From contig JAFUCN010000082.1 of assembly GCA_017459665.1 (NCBI GenBank), positions 1-32,720 on the forward strand: a stretch of DNA of 32,720 bases, read 5' to 3'. Both the position numbers and the translations under genes were made by a program. Each line of letters opens with the position of its first letter. Position 1 is the stretch's first letter. The stretch is from Methanobrevibacter sp. (GTDB lineage: Archaea > Methanobacteriota > Methanobacteria > Methanobacteriales > Methanobacteriaceae). The notes below the pieces were generated by a model. The model did no database searches. It saw only the letters and a program-made list of their open reading frames with translations, and was not told where the DNA came from. Below are positions 1-9,156 of the stretch, piece after piece.

Positions 1-1
1 A

Positions 2-655
2 AAAAATCCTGATACTTCAATTTCCATGACTGCACACTCACCGATTGCAGTTATCGCAGACTCAGAAGTACTGGCACAGTCCCCATTTAGATTATTGGCT
101 GCAGGTTGTGCTGATTTGATTGCAAACTTTACAGCAATCAAGGATTGGGAACTGGCACACAGACTTAAAAACGAATCATTTTCAGAATCAGCAGCGGCGC
201 TGTCAATAATGTCTGCCCATCTGATTACTGATAATATCGCCAATATCAAACCGAATCTTGAGCCAAGTGCAAGAATAGTCATGAAATCACTGTTCAGTGG
301 AGGAATGGCTATAAGCATTGCAGGTTCAAGTCGTCCGGCAAGCGGATCTGAACATCTGTTCTCACATGCATTGGATAAGATATTGGATAAGCCTGCTTTA
401 CATGGTGAACAGTGTGGTGTCGGAACAATAATGATGATGTATCTTCACGGCGGAAACTGGAAAGCAATAAGGGACGCCCTTAAGGCAGTTCAGGCTCCAA
501 CAACTGCTAAAGAGCTGAATATTGCAGATGAAGATATTATTGATGCACTTGTGATGGCTCATGAAATCAGGCCTGAAAGATATACCATTTTAGGTGATAA
601 CGGCATTTCAAAAGAGGCAGCATATGAACTTGCCCATAAAACAGAGGTGATTTAG
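2..655 (+). CDS. egsA: sn-glycerol-1-phosphate dehydrogenase, 5'-truncated by the window edge
   Basis: This is the C-terminal part (about 217 residues) of the NAD(P)-dependent enzyme that reduces dihydroxyacetone phosphate to sn-glycerol 1-phosphate, the first committed step of archaeal membrane lipid synthesis. The frame stays open to the first bases of the window, so the ATG at 26 is an internal methionine (within [10 protein letters not shown]), not the start. Family enzymes have about 350 residues, so roughly the first third is missing. Two histidines in the contexts [11 protein letters not shown] and [10 protein letters not shown] match the zinc-binding histidines of the family. The stop TAG (653-655) directly abuts the next ATG, indicating a tight operon with the UPF0179 gene and rpiA. 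Identity is confident; cofactor preference cannot be read here. Confidence 0.93.
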   Translation, partial: KNPDTSISMTAHSPIAVIADSEVLAQSPFRLLAAGCADLIANFTAIKDWELAHRLKNESFSESAAALSIMSAHLITDNIANIKPNLEPSARIVMKSLFSGGMAISIAGSSRPASGSEHLFSHALDKILDKPALHGEQCGVGTIMMMYLHGGNWKAIRDALKAVQAPTTAKELNIADEDIIDALVMAHEIRPERYTILGDNGISKEAAYELAHKTEVI

Positions 656-1093
656 ATGATAACATTAATTGGTAAGGATTTGGCAAAGGAAGGTCAGGAA
701 TTCGTATTTTTAGGACCTGCCGACGAATGTGAAAAATGCAGATTCAAATCATCCTGTGTTGGAAATTTGGAGCAAAACAGAAAGTATGTTGTCACCGGCG
801 TTAAGGACAATGAACAAAAATGCCCGATTCATGCAGAAGAAATAGTCATTCCCGTAGAAGTTGACAGGGCCAAAATAGATGTACTTACAACTTCAAAAAA
901 TATTTTTGAAGGATCAACATTCACATTCAATGCTCCAGATTGCGATGAAGCATGTGATTTTCATGACTTGTGTTTCCCTGATGGGTTAATAGAAAATGAT
1001 AAGTGTATTGTTTTGGAAAACAATGGAAAACATAAGGAAACTTGTAAAAAAGGTTTAAAACTCAATAAACTTACTTTAGGATTTGTGATATAG
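656..1093 (+). CDS. UPF0179 family cysteine-rich protein
   Basis: This 145-residue protein matches the archaeal UPF0179 family, whose function is not established. Twelve or so cysteines are visible: C25, C28 and C34 in CEKCRFKSSC, one in the CPIH context near residue 60, a CDEACDFHDLC cluster around residues 96-106, and two more near the C terminus (CIVL, CKKG). This suggests metal or Fe-S binding, which is an inference. There is no signal peptide or membrane segment, so it should be cytosolic. It starts at the base after the egsA stop and ends at the base before the rpiA start, so it is almost certainly cotranscribed and perhaps translationally coupled with both. The position between lipid-backbone and pentose-phosphate genes does not reveal its job. 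Confidence 0.85.
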   Translation: MITLIGKDLAKEGQEFVFLGPADECEKCRFKSSCVGNLEQNRKYVVTGVKDNEQKCPIHAEEIVIPVEVDRAKIDVLTTSKNIFEGSTFTFNAPDCDEACDFHDLCFPDGLIENDKCIVLENNGKHKETCKKGLKLNKLTLGFVI

Positions 1094-1780
1094 ATGAAAA
1101 ATGCTAGCAGTAATGATTCTAGTAAAAAAAATGCAGGCTATAAAGCTGCCGAATATGTGGAAGATGGAATGGTTTTAGGACTTGGAACAGGTTCAACAAC
1201 ACATTACTTCATTGAAAAAGTTGGTATGAGAATAAAAGATGAAGGAATAAGCGTTATGGGCATTCCAACATCATTCCAGTCACTGTTAATTGCAAAACAG
1301 TGGAACATTCCGATAACTACTTTAGAAGAGCATGACATTGACCTGTCCGTTGACGGAGCAGATGAAGTTGATGGCGATTTCAATCTGATTAAAGGTGGTG
1401 GGGCAGCTCATACAAAAGAAAAGATAGTTGACTATGCCGCTAAAGAGTTTATAGTTATTGTGGATGAGTCAAAATGTGTGGATGCCTTAGGTAATTTCCC
1501 AGTACCTGTTGAAGTATTGCCGGATGCATCAAGAGTTGTCATCCAGGCACTTGAAGATATGGGAGCAACATGCGAAATAAGAATGGCTCAAAGAAAGGAC
1601 GGTCCTGTAATAACAGACAACGGCAACTTTGTAATTGATGCTAAATTTTCTGAAATAGAATCTCCTGCTCACTTGGAAATTGACTTGAACTCAATTCCAG
1701 GTGTTGTTGAAAATGGAATCTTTTCACAGATGGTAGACAAGGTAATTGTGGGAACTCCTGAAGGAACCAAAGAATTATAG
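1094..1780 (+). CDS. rpiA: Ribose-5-phosphate isomerase A
   Basis: Interconverts ribose 5-phosphate and ribulose 5-phosphate; in methanogens this supports nucleotide and aromatic precursor supply. The 228-residue length fits the RpiA family. Diagnostic motifs appear in order: the phosphate-binding [11 protein letters not shown] near residues 29-39, TSFQSLLIA near 57-65, the catalytic DGADEVD near residues 85-91, and [11 protein letters not shown] near 98-108, followed by VIVDESK. The ATG directly follows the TAG of the UPF0179 gene with no spacer, so it belongs to the egsA operon. The first dozen residues (Asn/Ser/Lys-rich) are less conserved than the rest, so a slightly later start cannot be excluded. 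Confidence 0.95.
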   Translation: MKNASSNDSSKKNAGYKAAEYVEDGMVLGLGTGSTTHYFIEKVGMRIKDEGISVMGIPTSFQSLLIAKQWNIPITTLEEHDIDLSVDGADEVDGDFNLIKGGGAAHTKEKIVDYAAKEFIVIVDESKCVDALGNFPVPVEVLPDASRVVIQALEDMGATCEIRMAQRKDGPVITDNGNFVIDAKFSEIESPAHLEIDLNSIPGVVENGIFSQMVDKVIVGTPEGTKEL

Positions 1781-1788
1781 GTGATAAT

Positions 1789-2013
1789 ATGCCGTTTGGT
1801 GGTAATGGGATGCCATTTCCTGATTTAAGAGATATTTTATATAAGGTAGCTATCTTATTTGGAATTTTAATAGTAATTTATGGTATTTTGTGGTTGCTTG
1901 TAACTTTAGGTGTGATTCCAGCATTGGTTGCAGCAGTATTTCCGCAAATAGTTCTGATTTTAGTTGGAATCTTTATAATATATGTTGCTTACAGTCGTAG
2001 GAACATGTATTAA
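1789..2013 (+). CDS. Small two-pass membrane protein, unknown function
   Basis: This 74-residue protein has a short Gly/Pro/Phe-rich N terminus, two hydrophobic segments (about residues 18-40 and 44-67) and a short basic tail SRRNMY. The GGTGA site overlapping the last base of rpiA (1780-1784), four bases before the ATG, supports the start and cotranscription with rpiA. I do not recognise a characterised family. A T-rich stretch immediately after the stop (2015-2034) probably ends this operon. The tail charge suggests a hairpin with both termini on one side of the membrane, which is an inference. Confidence 0.75.
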   Translation: MPFGGNGMPFPDLRDILYKVAILFGILIVIYGILWLLVTLGVIPALVAAVFPQIVLILVGIFIIYVAYSRRNMY

Positions 2014-2028
2014 ACTTTTTATTTTTTT

Positions 2029-2071
2029 GTTTTAAAAAAAGAAAATGAAAAGAGATTAGTTAAAATCTCTT
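2029..2071 (-). terminator. Hairpin plus T-tract terminator of the adhesin-like gene
   Basis: Perfect 8-bp arms AAGAGATT (2050-2057) and AATCTCTT (2064-2071) enclose a 6-base loop. Read on the minus strand, the hairpin overlaps the stop codon of the 895-aa gene and is followed by a T-rich stretch (2049-2030). The plus-strand operon ends in its own T-rich run just before this, so the two operons converge here. Confidence 0.6.
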
Positions 2072-4745
2072 ATCTTTTTGATACAATTGTTACTTTTTTA
2101 CTGGTTGCTTTGTAGTATTTGGTTGCAGCAAATTTGATAGAAGTTTTGAAAGTACCTCTTTTAGTTAATTTGTTAACTTTAATTGTAGCTTTACCTTTAG
2201 AGTTGGTAGTAGCTTTATATGTTTTACCTTTAACTTTGAGGGTTACTTTAGCGTTTTTAATTGCTTGACCAGATTTGGATTTCAAGGTAACACTGATTTT
2301 TTTGTTTTTAGTGCTTACTTTGAAGGTAAATTTAGATTTAGAAGTAATTTTACTTGCTTCTTTATCAACTTTGATGGTTGCAGTTTGAGTAGCTGCTTTG
2401 TATTGATCATCACCAGCGAAGTTAATTGTTGCTTGATAGGTATTTGGAGCTAAATTAGCTAAAGCTAATGTAACTTGACCTTTATCGTCGGTAACTTCAT
2501 TGTAAGTTTGATTATTGATTGTAATAACAACGCTTTGGCTTCCTAATGCATTTCCATTTTCATCATTTAAAGTAAGAACTAAGTTATTAGCAACATTATA
2601 TGTTTTTGTAACATTTGCTGCAGTAATAGTAGTAGTTTCTTTATCTGAGTAAGTTCCCATTACATTATCAGCGCTTTGGTATTTGTTGTCAGCTCTTGCA
2701 AGGTAGGTTACAAAAGTAGGTGGGAATGGTAAGGAGTCTAAACTGTATGAATTTTCACCAACAGTTACGTTGTAGTATCCTCCACCCATTAAAATACCGA
2801 TTCTGCTTCCGGTAATGGTGTTGTTGAAGATTGCTTCGTTACCTGATCCATATGCAGTAATTCCACTGATTTTAGAATTAGAAACAGTGTTGTTGTAAAC
2901 TTTGTGTCCTTGTGAGTGCATTAAGTAAATACCTTCTTTAGAACCGGAAATTGTGTTGAATGCAATAGTTACGCTAGGTCCAGTTCCGTGTCTGGTGTCA
3001 ATACCGTGATTTACAGCATTGGTAACAGTATTTTCTACAATAATAGCTCTAGGAGAACCGAAGTTCATAATACCGGTAGTGTAAACATCGTGAACGGTGT
3101 TTTTACTGATGATACTGTCTGAAGAGTATTGTTCGTAAATACCCCAGGAAGCACCGGTTACGTCACAGCCGGTAATTGTTAAGTTTTTATTAGCATCTGC
3201 ATAAATGCCGATTGTTTTGTACTCGATTGTATTAGCAGTTGCAGTAATGTATGAGGAATATTTTCCAACAATATTCAAATCACTTACAACAGCACCAGTT
3301 GTATTTAAGATGTATAATACAGCATTGTAACCTTCTGCATATCCTCCATCAGCTGTAGCTGCTTTTACTTTTTCAGGAACGTTGCTTAAGAATAGTGTTC
3401 CGTTTGTGTAGTTAGATACAGTACATCCAATTAATGTTGCATTGTTTCCGAAGATTTTAATGTTTTTATCAGTGTAAATGCAAATATCATTATAAACTGC
3501 ATTTTTAGCAAATATTATTGAATCTCCATCTTTCATTGCATCAAGCATAGTTTGAATTTCAGTATTGGAGTATACTTCAGGTACATCAAATGTAGTGCCT
3601 GTTTTCTTTAAAATATTATCATAATCAATAGTAATTTCTGCAGGAGCATCAATTCCAGTGTATGCAACATAGTTAGGTGAGTAAGTTGACCTATCACTGA
3701 ATGTACCCATTATATTTGTTGGAGATTGGTAATCAACTTTTGCTTCAGCAACATAGTATACGAATGTTGGTGGGAATGGTAAGTTATCTAAAGCGAAAGT
3801 GTTTTCACCAATGGTAATTTTAGAGTATCCTCCACCTAATAATACACCAATTCTTGATTTTTGCATTTTGTTTCCAACAAGATTGATGTTAGCTGATCCA
3901 TAACATGAAATGGAACTGATGATACAGTTTACTAAAGTGTTGTTTGCTGCAGTGTGTCCTTGTGAGTGCATTAAGTAAATACCTTCTTTAGAACCTGTAA
4001 TTGTATTGTTAATAACTTGTACATTAGGTCCGGTTCCGTGTCTTACATCAATACCGTGGTTTGCAGCATTGGTGATTTTATTGTTTTCGATTACAGTTCT
4101 TGCAGATCCGAAGTTTAAAATTCCAGTAACTGCTTGGTTTTGGATGGTGTTTGCGGATATGATTCCGTCTTTACAGTATTGTAAGTATAATCCCCATGAT
4201 GAACCGTCAAGGGTGTTTCCTGTAAAAGTTAAATTGTCGGAATATGTTGCATATACTAATGCATTTGAATAAGTTGCAGAGCTGTTTGCTCCTCCCACAA
4301 TAGTTAATCCGTTAATTGTAACACCAGTAGTTTTAACAACGTATAATACTGCTAAGTTTCCGATAGCGTATCCGCCATCTGCAGTAGCATTTGTAATAAT
4401 TTCAGGAGTGGTGTTTTTTGAAGGGTTGTCGTAACCGATTAATTTTGCACCATTTCCGTTAATTGTAATGTTTTTGTTAACATAGATACAAATGTCTTTA
4501 TATTCACCAGCTTCGAAGTTAACAGTATCTCCATCGCTTAAATTATTAAGTTTTTCTTGGATTGTAGCACTGGAAGAACCAGCAGCAATAGTCACTGTTG
4601 TTGGAGTGCTAACTTCATCAGCTTGAATAATTTCTGCTGCGTCATCAGTTCCTTGTAATGTTGCATCTTCTGCTGATACAGCGCTTGCACTTAAAATTAC
4701 AATAAAAACTAATAAAACAGCCATTATAAAGCTTTTATTATTCAT
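2070..4745 (-). CDS. Secreted adhesin-like protein with duplicated beta-helix domain and basic Ig-like C terminus
   Basis: About 890 residues. An N-terminal signal peptide (MNNKSF, a hydrophobic run, then SAVSAEDA) is followed by two homologous right-handed parallel beta-helix units of NosD/PbH1 type, then Ig-like repeats rich in Thr and Val, and a strongly Lys-rich end that could bind a negatively charged cell wall. Each unit has the same landmarks: ATADGGYA, NHGID.RHGTGP, GSKEGIYLMHSQGH, LPFPPTFV and MGT.SD. No C-terminal membrane anchor is visible. I chose ATG 4745 because GTGA lies just upstream and the signal peptide begins there; ATG 4757 would add MSEK and be nearly leaderless from the predicted promoter. 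Methanobrevibacter species carry many such adhesin-like proteins; the ligand is unknown. Confidence 0.88.
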   Translation of the reverse strand: MNNKSFIMAVLLVFIVILSASAVSAEDATLQGTDDAAEIIQADEVSTPTTVTIAAGSSSATIQEKLNNLSDGDTVNFEAGEYKDICIYVNKNITINGNGAKLIGYDNPSKNTTPEIITNATADGGYAIGNLAVLYVVKTTGVTINGLTIVGGANSSATYSNALVYATYSDNLTFTGNTLDGSSWGLYLQYCKDGIISANTIQNQAVTGILNFGSARTVIENNKITNAANHGIDVRHGTGPNVQVINNTITGSKEGIYLMHSQGHTAANNTLVNCIISSISCYGSANINLVGNKMQKSRIGVLLGGGYSKITIGENTFALDNLPFPPTFVYYVAEAKVDYQSPTNIMGTFSDRSTYSPNYVAYTGIDAPAEITIDYDNILKKTGTTFDVPEVYSNTEIQTMLDAMKDGDSIIFAKNAVYNDICIYTDKNIKIFGNNATLIGCTVSNYTNGTLFLSNVPEKVKAATADGGYAEGYNAVLYILNTTGAVVSDLNIVGKYSSYITATANTIEYKTIGIYADANKNLTITGCDVTGASWGIYEQYSSDSIISKNTVHDVYTTGIMNFGSPRAIIVENTVTNAVNHGIDTRHGTGPSVTIAFNTISGSKEGIYLMHSQGHKVYNNTVSNSKISGITAYGSGNEAIFNNTITGSRIGILMGGGYYNVTVGENSYSLDSLPFPPTFVTYLARADNKYQSADNVMGTYSDKETTTITAANVTKTYNVANNLVLTLNDENGNALGSQSVVITINNQTYNEVTDDKGQVTLALANLAPNTYQATINFAGDDQYKAATQTATIKVDKEASKITSKSKFTFKVSTKNKKISVTLKSKSGQAIKNAKVTLKVKGKTYKATTNSKGKATIKVNKLTKRGTFKTSIKFAATKYYKATSKKVTIVSKR

Positions 4746-4757
4746 TTTTTCACTCAT

Positions 4758-5140
4758 TTTAATTAATTACGTAATTGCTTAAAATTTATAAAATTTAAAA
4801 AATCATCGATAAGCAACTATTACTATATTGTATTTTTATGATATTTATAGTTAAAATCTTTAATTTTTACATATAACAATGTTATGAATATTTATAGCAC
4901 TATTAATTCGATAAAAATCCTTATTTCAATAAAGTTTATATATCAATTTGAGATAATATATAATACAATAATCAATATTGATATTAGAGTATTTCGTTGA
5001 TTTTAAAAAGCAAAATTGACGTTATTTGTCATAAATTCTTTTCAATAAGTAATTTATTTCACATGACTTTTGGTTATTTTATGTAAATTATAAATTGTTT
5101 AAAGATATTTTATTGATTATAACATAATAGGGGAGAGAAT
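4758..5140. other. AT-rich divergent intergenic region between two adhesin-like genes
   Basis: 383 bases without a plausible gene. It holds the minus-strand promoter near 4783-4791, a palindrome ATAACA-A-TGTTAT at 4873-4885, a strong plus-strand TATA context AAAGTTTATATATC at 4931-4944, and a second palindrome ATCAATATTGAT at 4971-4982. If the 4934 TATA box drives the downstream gene, the leader would be about 180 nt. Short open frames here lack ribosome binding sites and coding character. Confidence 0.5.
4765..4791 (-). promoter_or_regulatory. Promoter of the adhesin-like gene with palindrome AATTACGTAATT
   Basis: Read on the minus strand, a TATA-like TTTATAAAT lies at about 4783-4791, placing transcription start near 4760, just before the two candidate ATGs. 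A perfect 12-bp palindrome AATTACGTAATT (4765-4776) sits between the TATA box and the predicted start, a position suited to a repressor operator. The TATA element is seen directly; the regulatory role of the palindrome is inferred. Confidence 0.45.
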
Positions 5141-6874
5141 ATGAATAAAAAAATTCTGAATGTTTTGTTCATATGTCTAATTGGTTTATTCCTTATATCA
5201 GCAGTTAATGCAACTGATGATTTACAAAATAATGTGATTGCTTCAAACAGCACTGTTTATCAAATCACTTCGGATTTATCGAATGATAATATTCAGGCAA
5301 TGTTTGATAATGCTAGTGATGGGGATACTTTTGAATTTACAGATAATGAGTATAAGGACATTTCTTTGATTGTAGATAAGAAATTAAATATAGTTTCCAA
5401 AAATTCAGCTGTGCATACATTTAGTCAATTAAGCTCTAAAGCAAAAACTTTAGGAATAACTGATACTTTCGGATTTTACTTTACTTCAAACAGTTGTGGA
5501 AGTGCACTATCAGGACTCAAAATCATAGTTACTGATAGTGATTATGGAATCATTGTTGATTCTTCAGATGACACTACCATTAAAAATACTGTAGTTACTG
5601 GTGGAGTTAATGGCATTTTGGTAAAAAATGCTGATGGAGTCAATATATTAAGTAATAATATCTCCAAAGCCCAATCCAACGGACTTCAGCTTCAGGATGT
5701 TAAAAATTCGGTAATATCTAAAAATATAATATCCTACAATGTAAGGTCAGGAATTGAAACTTCCAACAGTTACTATTGTAATATAACTAACAATACAGTT
5801 CATCACAATAGTTTTAATGGAATTTCAATGTACAATATTTCATCTGGAAACATGATTAAGTACAATGAGGCTTATGAAAATCCTAATGGTATTTTCATTG
5901 ACTCACAATCAACCAATGATGTTATAAATGCAAATACATTCACATATAATCGTCGTGACACTGATTATGAATTAGGAGCATTTGAAAGTGGAAATGGATT
6001 GCTCTTCGGTATTGACTTTAAAACATCAAAAGAGGGTAGTTCTTCAAGACTGGAAGTTAAATATAATGTTCTGGCTCATAATGAAGGTTATCAAGCTAAA
6101 AACAATCCAGATTTGCCAGTATTTAAATTGGGGGATAACTGGTTTGATTCTACTGATGATGAAAATACATTTGTCTGCCCTATGCTTTTAGCAGGAATCA
6201 TGAAACTGAATACATTTTCCGTTAAAAACGGAATAGGTCTTCAGATGTATGACACTTCAGGAAATCCAGTTCAGGAGTTTGGAACATTCGATACAACTGT
6301 TAATGTTGATGGAAACCAGTACACAGCAAAATTTGTAAACGGTAAAGCCACAATAGATGCAAACTTGGACCAGGATAAGGAATATGACATCGAAGTTATG
6401 GTAGGTGGCCAGCCGGTAAACTATAAATACAAAGCTGCAACTGGTGAAAAGGATGATAATCAGGACTCTCAGACATCAAATACTGATGGAGAAAGAGGTT
6501 CATCCGGAACTAATTCACAAACTTCAACTGATGCTACTAATGGAGCATCCAAAGGCAATGGAAACCTGCAAAATGGAACTTCCAATAGTGCACACTACTC
6601 CAGCAATGAAAATTCAGGAGTTTTCGGAACAAATGCATCTGGAAACTATCAGGATTCATCAGACAATGGTCAGGATGCAAAGACCAATGGTGATGAAAGC
6701 GCCGGAGATGCAAGCGATGGTGAAGTATCTGAAGAAGGTAAAGCATATGAAGTTGTACCTGAAAGTAAAATTTCAAAAGAAATCACTGATACCTCAGGAC
6801 TTGTAGTATTAAGTATTGTCTCATTATTGGGATGCCTTATTTACGGTTACTGGCGTAGAGCAGATTTCGATTAA
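5141..6874 (+). CDS. Adhesin-like beta-helix protein with C-terminal membrane anchor
   Basis: 577 residues. A signal peptide (residues 1-24, ending AVNA) is followed by a parallel beta-helix region of NosD/PbH1 type at about residues 95-300, recognisable by repeated short N-rich rungs such as NGILVKNADGVNILSNNIS and NITNNTVHHNSFNGIS. After a beta-rich segment comes a long low-complexity linker rich in Ser, Asn, Gly, Asp (about 430-540) and a final hydrophobic segment (553-571) capped by RRADFD. The linker probably spans the pseudomurein wall and the last segment anchors the protein in the membrane with a cytoplasmic tail. A strong site AGGGGAGAG precedes the ATG. It diverges from the unanchored adhesin-like gene at 2070-4745. 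A T-rich terminator follows at 6876-6900. Confidence 0.87.
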   Translation: MNKKILNVLFICLIGLFLISAVNATDDLQNNVIASNSTVYQITSDLSNDNIQAMFDNASDGDTFEFTDNEYKDISLIVDKKLNIVSKNSAVHTFSQLSSKAKTLGITDTFGFYFTSNSCGSALSGLKIIVTDSDYGIIVDSSDDTTIKNTVVTGGVNGILVKNADGVNILSNNISKAQSNGLQLQDVKNSVISKNIISYNVRSGIETSNSYYCNITNNTVHHNSFNGISMYNISSGNMIKYNEAYENPNGIFIDSQSTNDVINANTFTYNRRDTDYELGAFESGNGLLFGIDFKTSKEGSSSRLEVKYNVLAHNEGYQAKNNPDLPVFKLGDNWFDSTDDENTFVCPMLLAGIMKLNTFSVKNGIGLQMYDTSGNPVQEFGTFDTTVNVDGNQYTAKFVNGKATIDANLDQDKEYDIEVMVGGQPVNYKYKAATGEKDDNQDSQTSNTDGERGSSGTNSQTSTDATNGASKGNGNLQNGTSNSAHYSSNENSGVFGTNASGNYQDSSDNGQDAKTNGDESAGDASDGEVSEEGKAYEVVPESKISKEITDTSGLVVLSIVSLLGCLIYGYWRRADFD

Positions 6875-6929
6875 AATTTTTCTCTTTTTTTCTTTTATTT
6901 ATTAACTAGTTTTTACAAATTAATCATTG

Positions 6930-7334
6930 ATGACAGTAAAATCTAATTCTTTAAAAATCAATACAAACAAAAACTTTGAAATCATTGACATCACTTCACA
7001 AATCAACGATTTAATCGATATTGATGAAGGTATCATTTCTATTTTTTCAAAACATTCCACTTCAGCCATTGTTGTCAATGAAAACGAATCAGGACTTTTA
7101 AATGATTTGGAATTCATGCTAAACAATTTGATTTCAGACAAATTCAGCTATCAGCATGATAGGATTGACAATAATGCAAAGTCCCACTTGAAGTCATTTT
7201 TACTATCATCAAGTGAATCATTACCTGTTAAAAACAGAAAATTGGATCTGGGCACCTGGCAATCAGTGTTTTTTGTTGAATTAGATGGACCAAGAGCTAA
7301 AAGAACAGTAACTTTGACAATGGTTGGTGAATAA
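6930..7334 (+). CDS. YjbQ/UPF0047 family protein
   Basis: 134 residues matching the widespread YjbQ (UPF0047) family. Some bacterial members show weak thiamine-phosphate synthase activity; the physiological role is unsettled. Motifs seen are FSKHSTSAIVVNENE, YQHDR, NAKSHLKSFL and LGTWQSVFFVELDGPRAKR near the C terminus; the conserved histidines probably form a metal site in the trimer. I start at ATG 6930; the TTG one codon earlier is in frame but has no separate support. No Shine-Dalgarno is evident and a TATA-like TTTATTTA lies about 25-30 bases upstream, so the mRNA may be nearly leaderless. The stop at 7334 directly adjoins a small membrane peptide gene. Confidence 0.87.
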   Translation: MTVKSNSLKINTNKNFEIIDITSQINDLIDIDEGIISIFSKHSTSAIVVNENESGLLNDLEFMLNNLISDKFSYQHDRIDNNAKSHLKSFLLSSSESLPVKNRKLDLGTWQSVFFVELDGPRAKRTVTLTMVGE

Positions 7335-7475
7335 TTGAGGCGATGGACAATAATTCTGGTGGCTTTTATAATTATTTTGTTTATATTGATACTTATTTTC
7401 AATAATTATGATGCATCTCCACAGATGAGCAACTACTCACAGATGGAAATACAAATGAGAAAATTGTGGTATTAG
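7335..7475 (+). CDS. 46-aa single-pass membrane peptide with TTG start
   Basis: The TTG follows the yjbQ-family stop codon with no gap, and GGTGA (7326-7330), lying inside the end of that gene, is four bases upstream, which supports both the unusual start and translational coupling. The peptide begins M-R-R-W, continues with one hydrophobic helix (about residues 5-22, rich in Ile, Leu, Phe) and ends in a polar Met/Gln/Asn tail finishing in MRKLWY. It ends three bases before the convergent pheT stop. I recognise no family. The positive N terminus suggests an N-in orientation. It could be a membrane-localised partner of the upstream protein. Confidence 0.6.
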   Translation: MRRWTIILVAFIIILFILILIFNNYDASPQMSNYSQMEIQMRKLWY

Positions 7476-7478
7476 AAT

Positions 7479-9137
7479 TCACTTATTAGCGAATTCTATT
7501 TCAAAAGCAATTACGGGATACTCTAGGGTAAAGTTGGTTATCACTTCAGGTGAAACCTCACCGAAGAATCCTTTAACTGTACCGACGCTTGACTCACCGG
7601 TCACGTCAGCTACCCTTCCAGCAATGAATGTTTCGTTTTCACTGTCGGTTATCTCCATTGAGTAACCTAAACTGGATAAAACAATTGTAACGACAGATTT
7701 TATTTCGGTAAAGTTAGCTGTGGAGTGACATATCAATGCAGCCAGTTTTTTAGAAGCAACTGTCTTGTTTTCTCTTGAATCATCAAGGTATAACACATCT
7801 CCGATTTCAAATATCTTTTGAGGTAAATCCTCGTGCTTGTTGTCTTCTAAAAATTCCATTAGGCTATTAATCAGACTTGTTCTAATCATGGTTCTGTCAA
7901 TTGTGATAGGTCTTGCGACTTGAACGTGAGGCTTTTCTTTCTGGTTCATTTTCACGTAGTGTGCATCTTCACTTGTAAGCATCAGGCTCATGATTTCCTG
8001 GAATCCTAATCCAACCATGACTTCACGGATGGTGCTTTCAGCCTTAAACCAGTCATTTTCATAAGCTACTGTATTGATGTCTGGAAGTTCTGCTACAACA
8101 TCGTTGATGTGGTATTGCACCGCAATATTTTCAACGATGTCCACTTCGTGGAGGATATCCACTCTGTATGATGGAATTATTGCCTTTAATTCATTGTCGT
8201 TTAGGATTTCTGCATCAAAACGTGCTTTTAATAGCAATTCTTTGATGTCTTCAGCAGTAAGGCTTGTTCCACCAATCAGTTCGTTGGCAGTATCTACATG
8301 AACGTTCATTTCCTGAGGAGTCAAATCAGGACTAATTATGGTCTTGTCAGAGTATTTGACTTCCATGCTTTTGATTTGGCCTCCAACTTCAGCAAATGAA
8401 GAGCAGATAATATTTAATGCCTGATTGACAGCCCTTTCATCAGTACCGGTCACGTCAACAATGATATTTGTAGTGTCTTCTTTAATCTTGGTTAACTCTC
8501 CGTTAATGATTGGAGGCATGGATAAGACATTGTCGTCTTTATCTAGAATTAATGGATATTTGTCAAAGTCTTCAATCAAGTGAGCATAATCTTTTCCTTT
8601 GTCATGTTCGGTTAGGATTTCATCTGGAGTCATTGGAGTATCTTTTTCTAAAGCAACGAATGCGTTTGCATCTTTTGGTGTTGCAATATATTTATATGGA
8701 GCATTAACGACATCTGCATTGTGAATACCGATAGCCACTTTTTTCCTGTCCCTTCCGATTACCCAGTGAAGGTTTTCCTGGAAATCCATAATGTATTTGA
8801 GCTTATCGCCGGTAAAGTCAACATTGTCAATTTTTGCAAAAGCAATGTAAGGTCTTATTTCTGCAACATCATCTTCAACGATAACCTCTTCACCGGAGGG
8901 AATTACCTTATAATCAGGAAAACCAGTTTCCTGGCCAATGAATCCTTTAAAAGATCTAGCTACTCCTTCAACAGACAGGTTGTCCGGTCTGTTTGGGAAG
9001 AATTCCACTTTGATTTCCTCATCGTCAAAGTCTTCAATGTCGCTGGACATCATAGGTAAAGTGTCTATTAATTCGTCTTTGTCCATATCTATTCCTAAAT
9101 CTTTTAAATCCTGATACTTGAATGTAATAACTGGCAT
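7479..9137 (-). CDS. pheT: Phenylalanyl-tRNA synthetase beta subunit, archaeal type
   Basis: 552 residues, the length of archaeal/eukaryotic-type PheRS beta, which lacks the extra bacterial N- and C-terminal domains. It pairs with PheS (not in this window) in an alpha2beta2 enzyme charging tRNA-Phe; beta carries the B3/B4 editing-type domain and tRNA contacts. Visible landmarks are the N terminus [27 protein letters not shown] near residue 46, the mid-protein segment [13 protein letters not shown], and the B5-domain motif [17 protein letters not shown] near residue 325. GGAGT seven or so bases upstream supports the ATG. It follows the His-rich membrane protein gene by 19 bases on the same strand and converges with the small peptide gene at 7335. 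Confidence 0.95.
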   Translation of the reverse strand: MPVITFKYQDLKDLGIDMDKDELIDTLPMMSSDIEDFDDEEIKVEFFPNRPDNLSVEGVARSFKGFIGQETGFPDYKVIPSGEEVIVEDDVAEIRPYIAFAKIDNVDFTGDKLKYIMDFQENLHWVIGRDRKKVAIGIHNADVVNAPYKYIATPKDANAFVALEKDTPMTPDEILTEHDKGKDYAHLIEDFDKYPLILDKDDNVLSMPPIINGELTKIKEDTTNIIVDVTGTDERAVNQALNIICSSFAEVGGQIKSMEVKYSDKTIISPDLTPQEMNVHVDTANELIGGTSLTAEDIKELLLKARFDAEILNDNELKAIIPSYRVDILHEVDIVENIAVQYHINDVVAELPDINTVAYENDWFKAESTIREVMVGLGFQEIMSLMLTSEDAHYVKMNQKEKPHVQVARPITIDRTMIRTSLINSLMEFLEDNKHEDLPQKIFEIGDVLYLDDSRENKTVASKKLAALICHSTANFTEIKSVVTIVLSSLGYSMEITDSENETFIAGRVADVTGESSVGTVKGFFGEVSPEVITNFTLEYPVIAFEIEFANK

Positions 9138-9156
9138 TTAATAACTCCATTAATTT

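Noticed and set aside
2904..3995. CRISPR-like or mobile repeat pair
   Set aside because: The 42-base identity 1050 bases apart lies in frame in duplicated protein domains; there are only two copies and no spacer structure. No CRISPR array or transposase was seen anywhere in the window.
6444..6806. 120-codon overlapping frame inside the membrane-anchored adhesin-like gene
   Set aside because: It lies in the low-complexity Ser/Asn-rich linker of the real gene, has Met/His/Gln-biased composition and no ribosome binding site; the same holds for the opposite-strand frame at 6537-6776.
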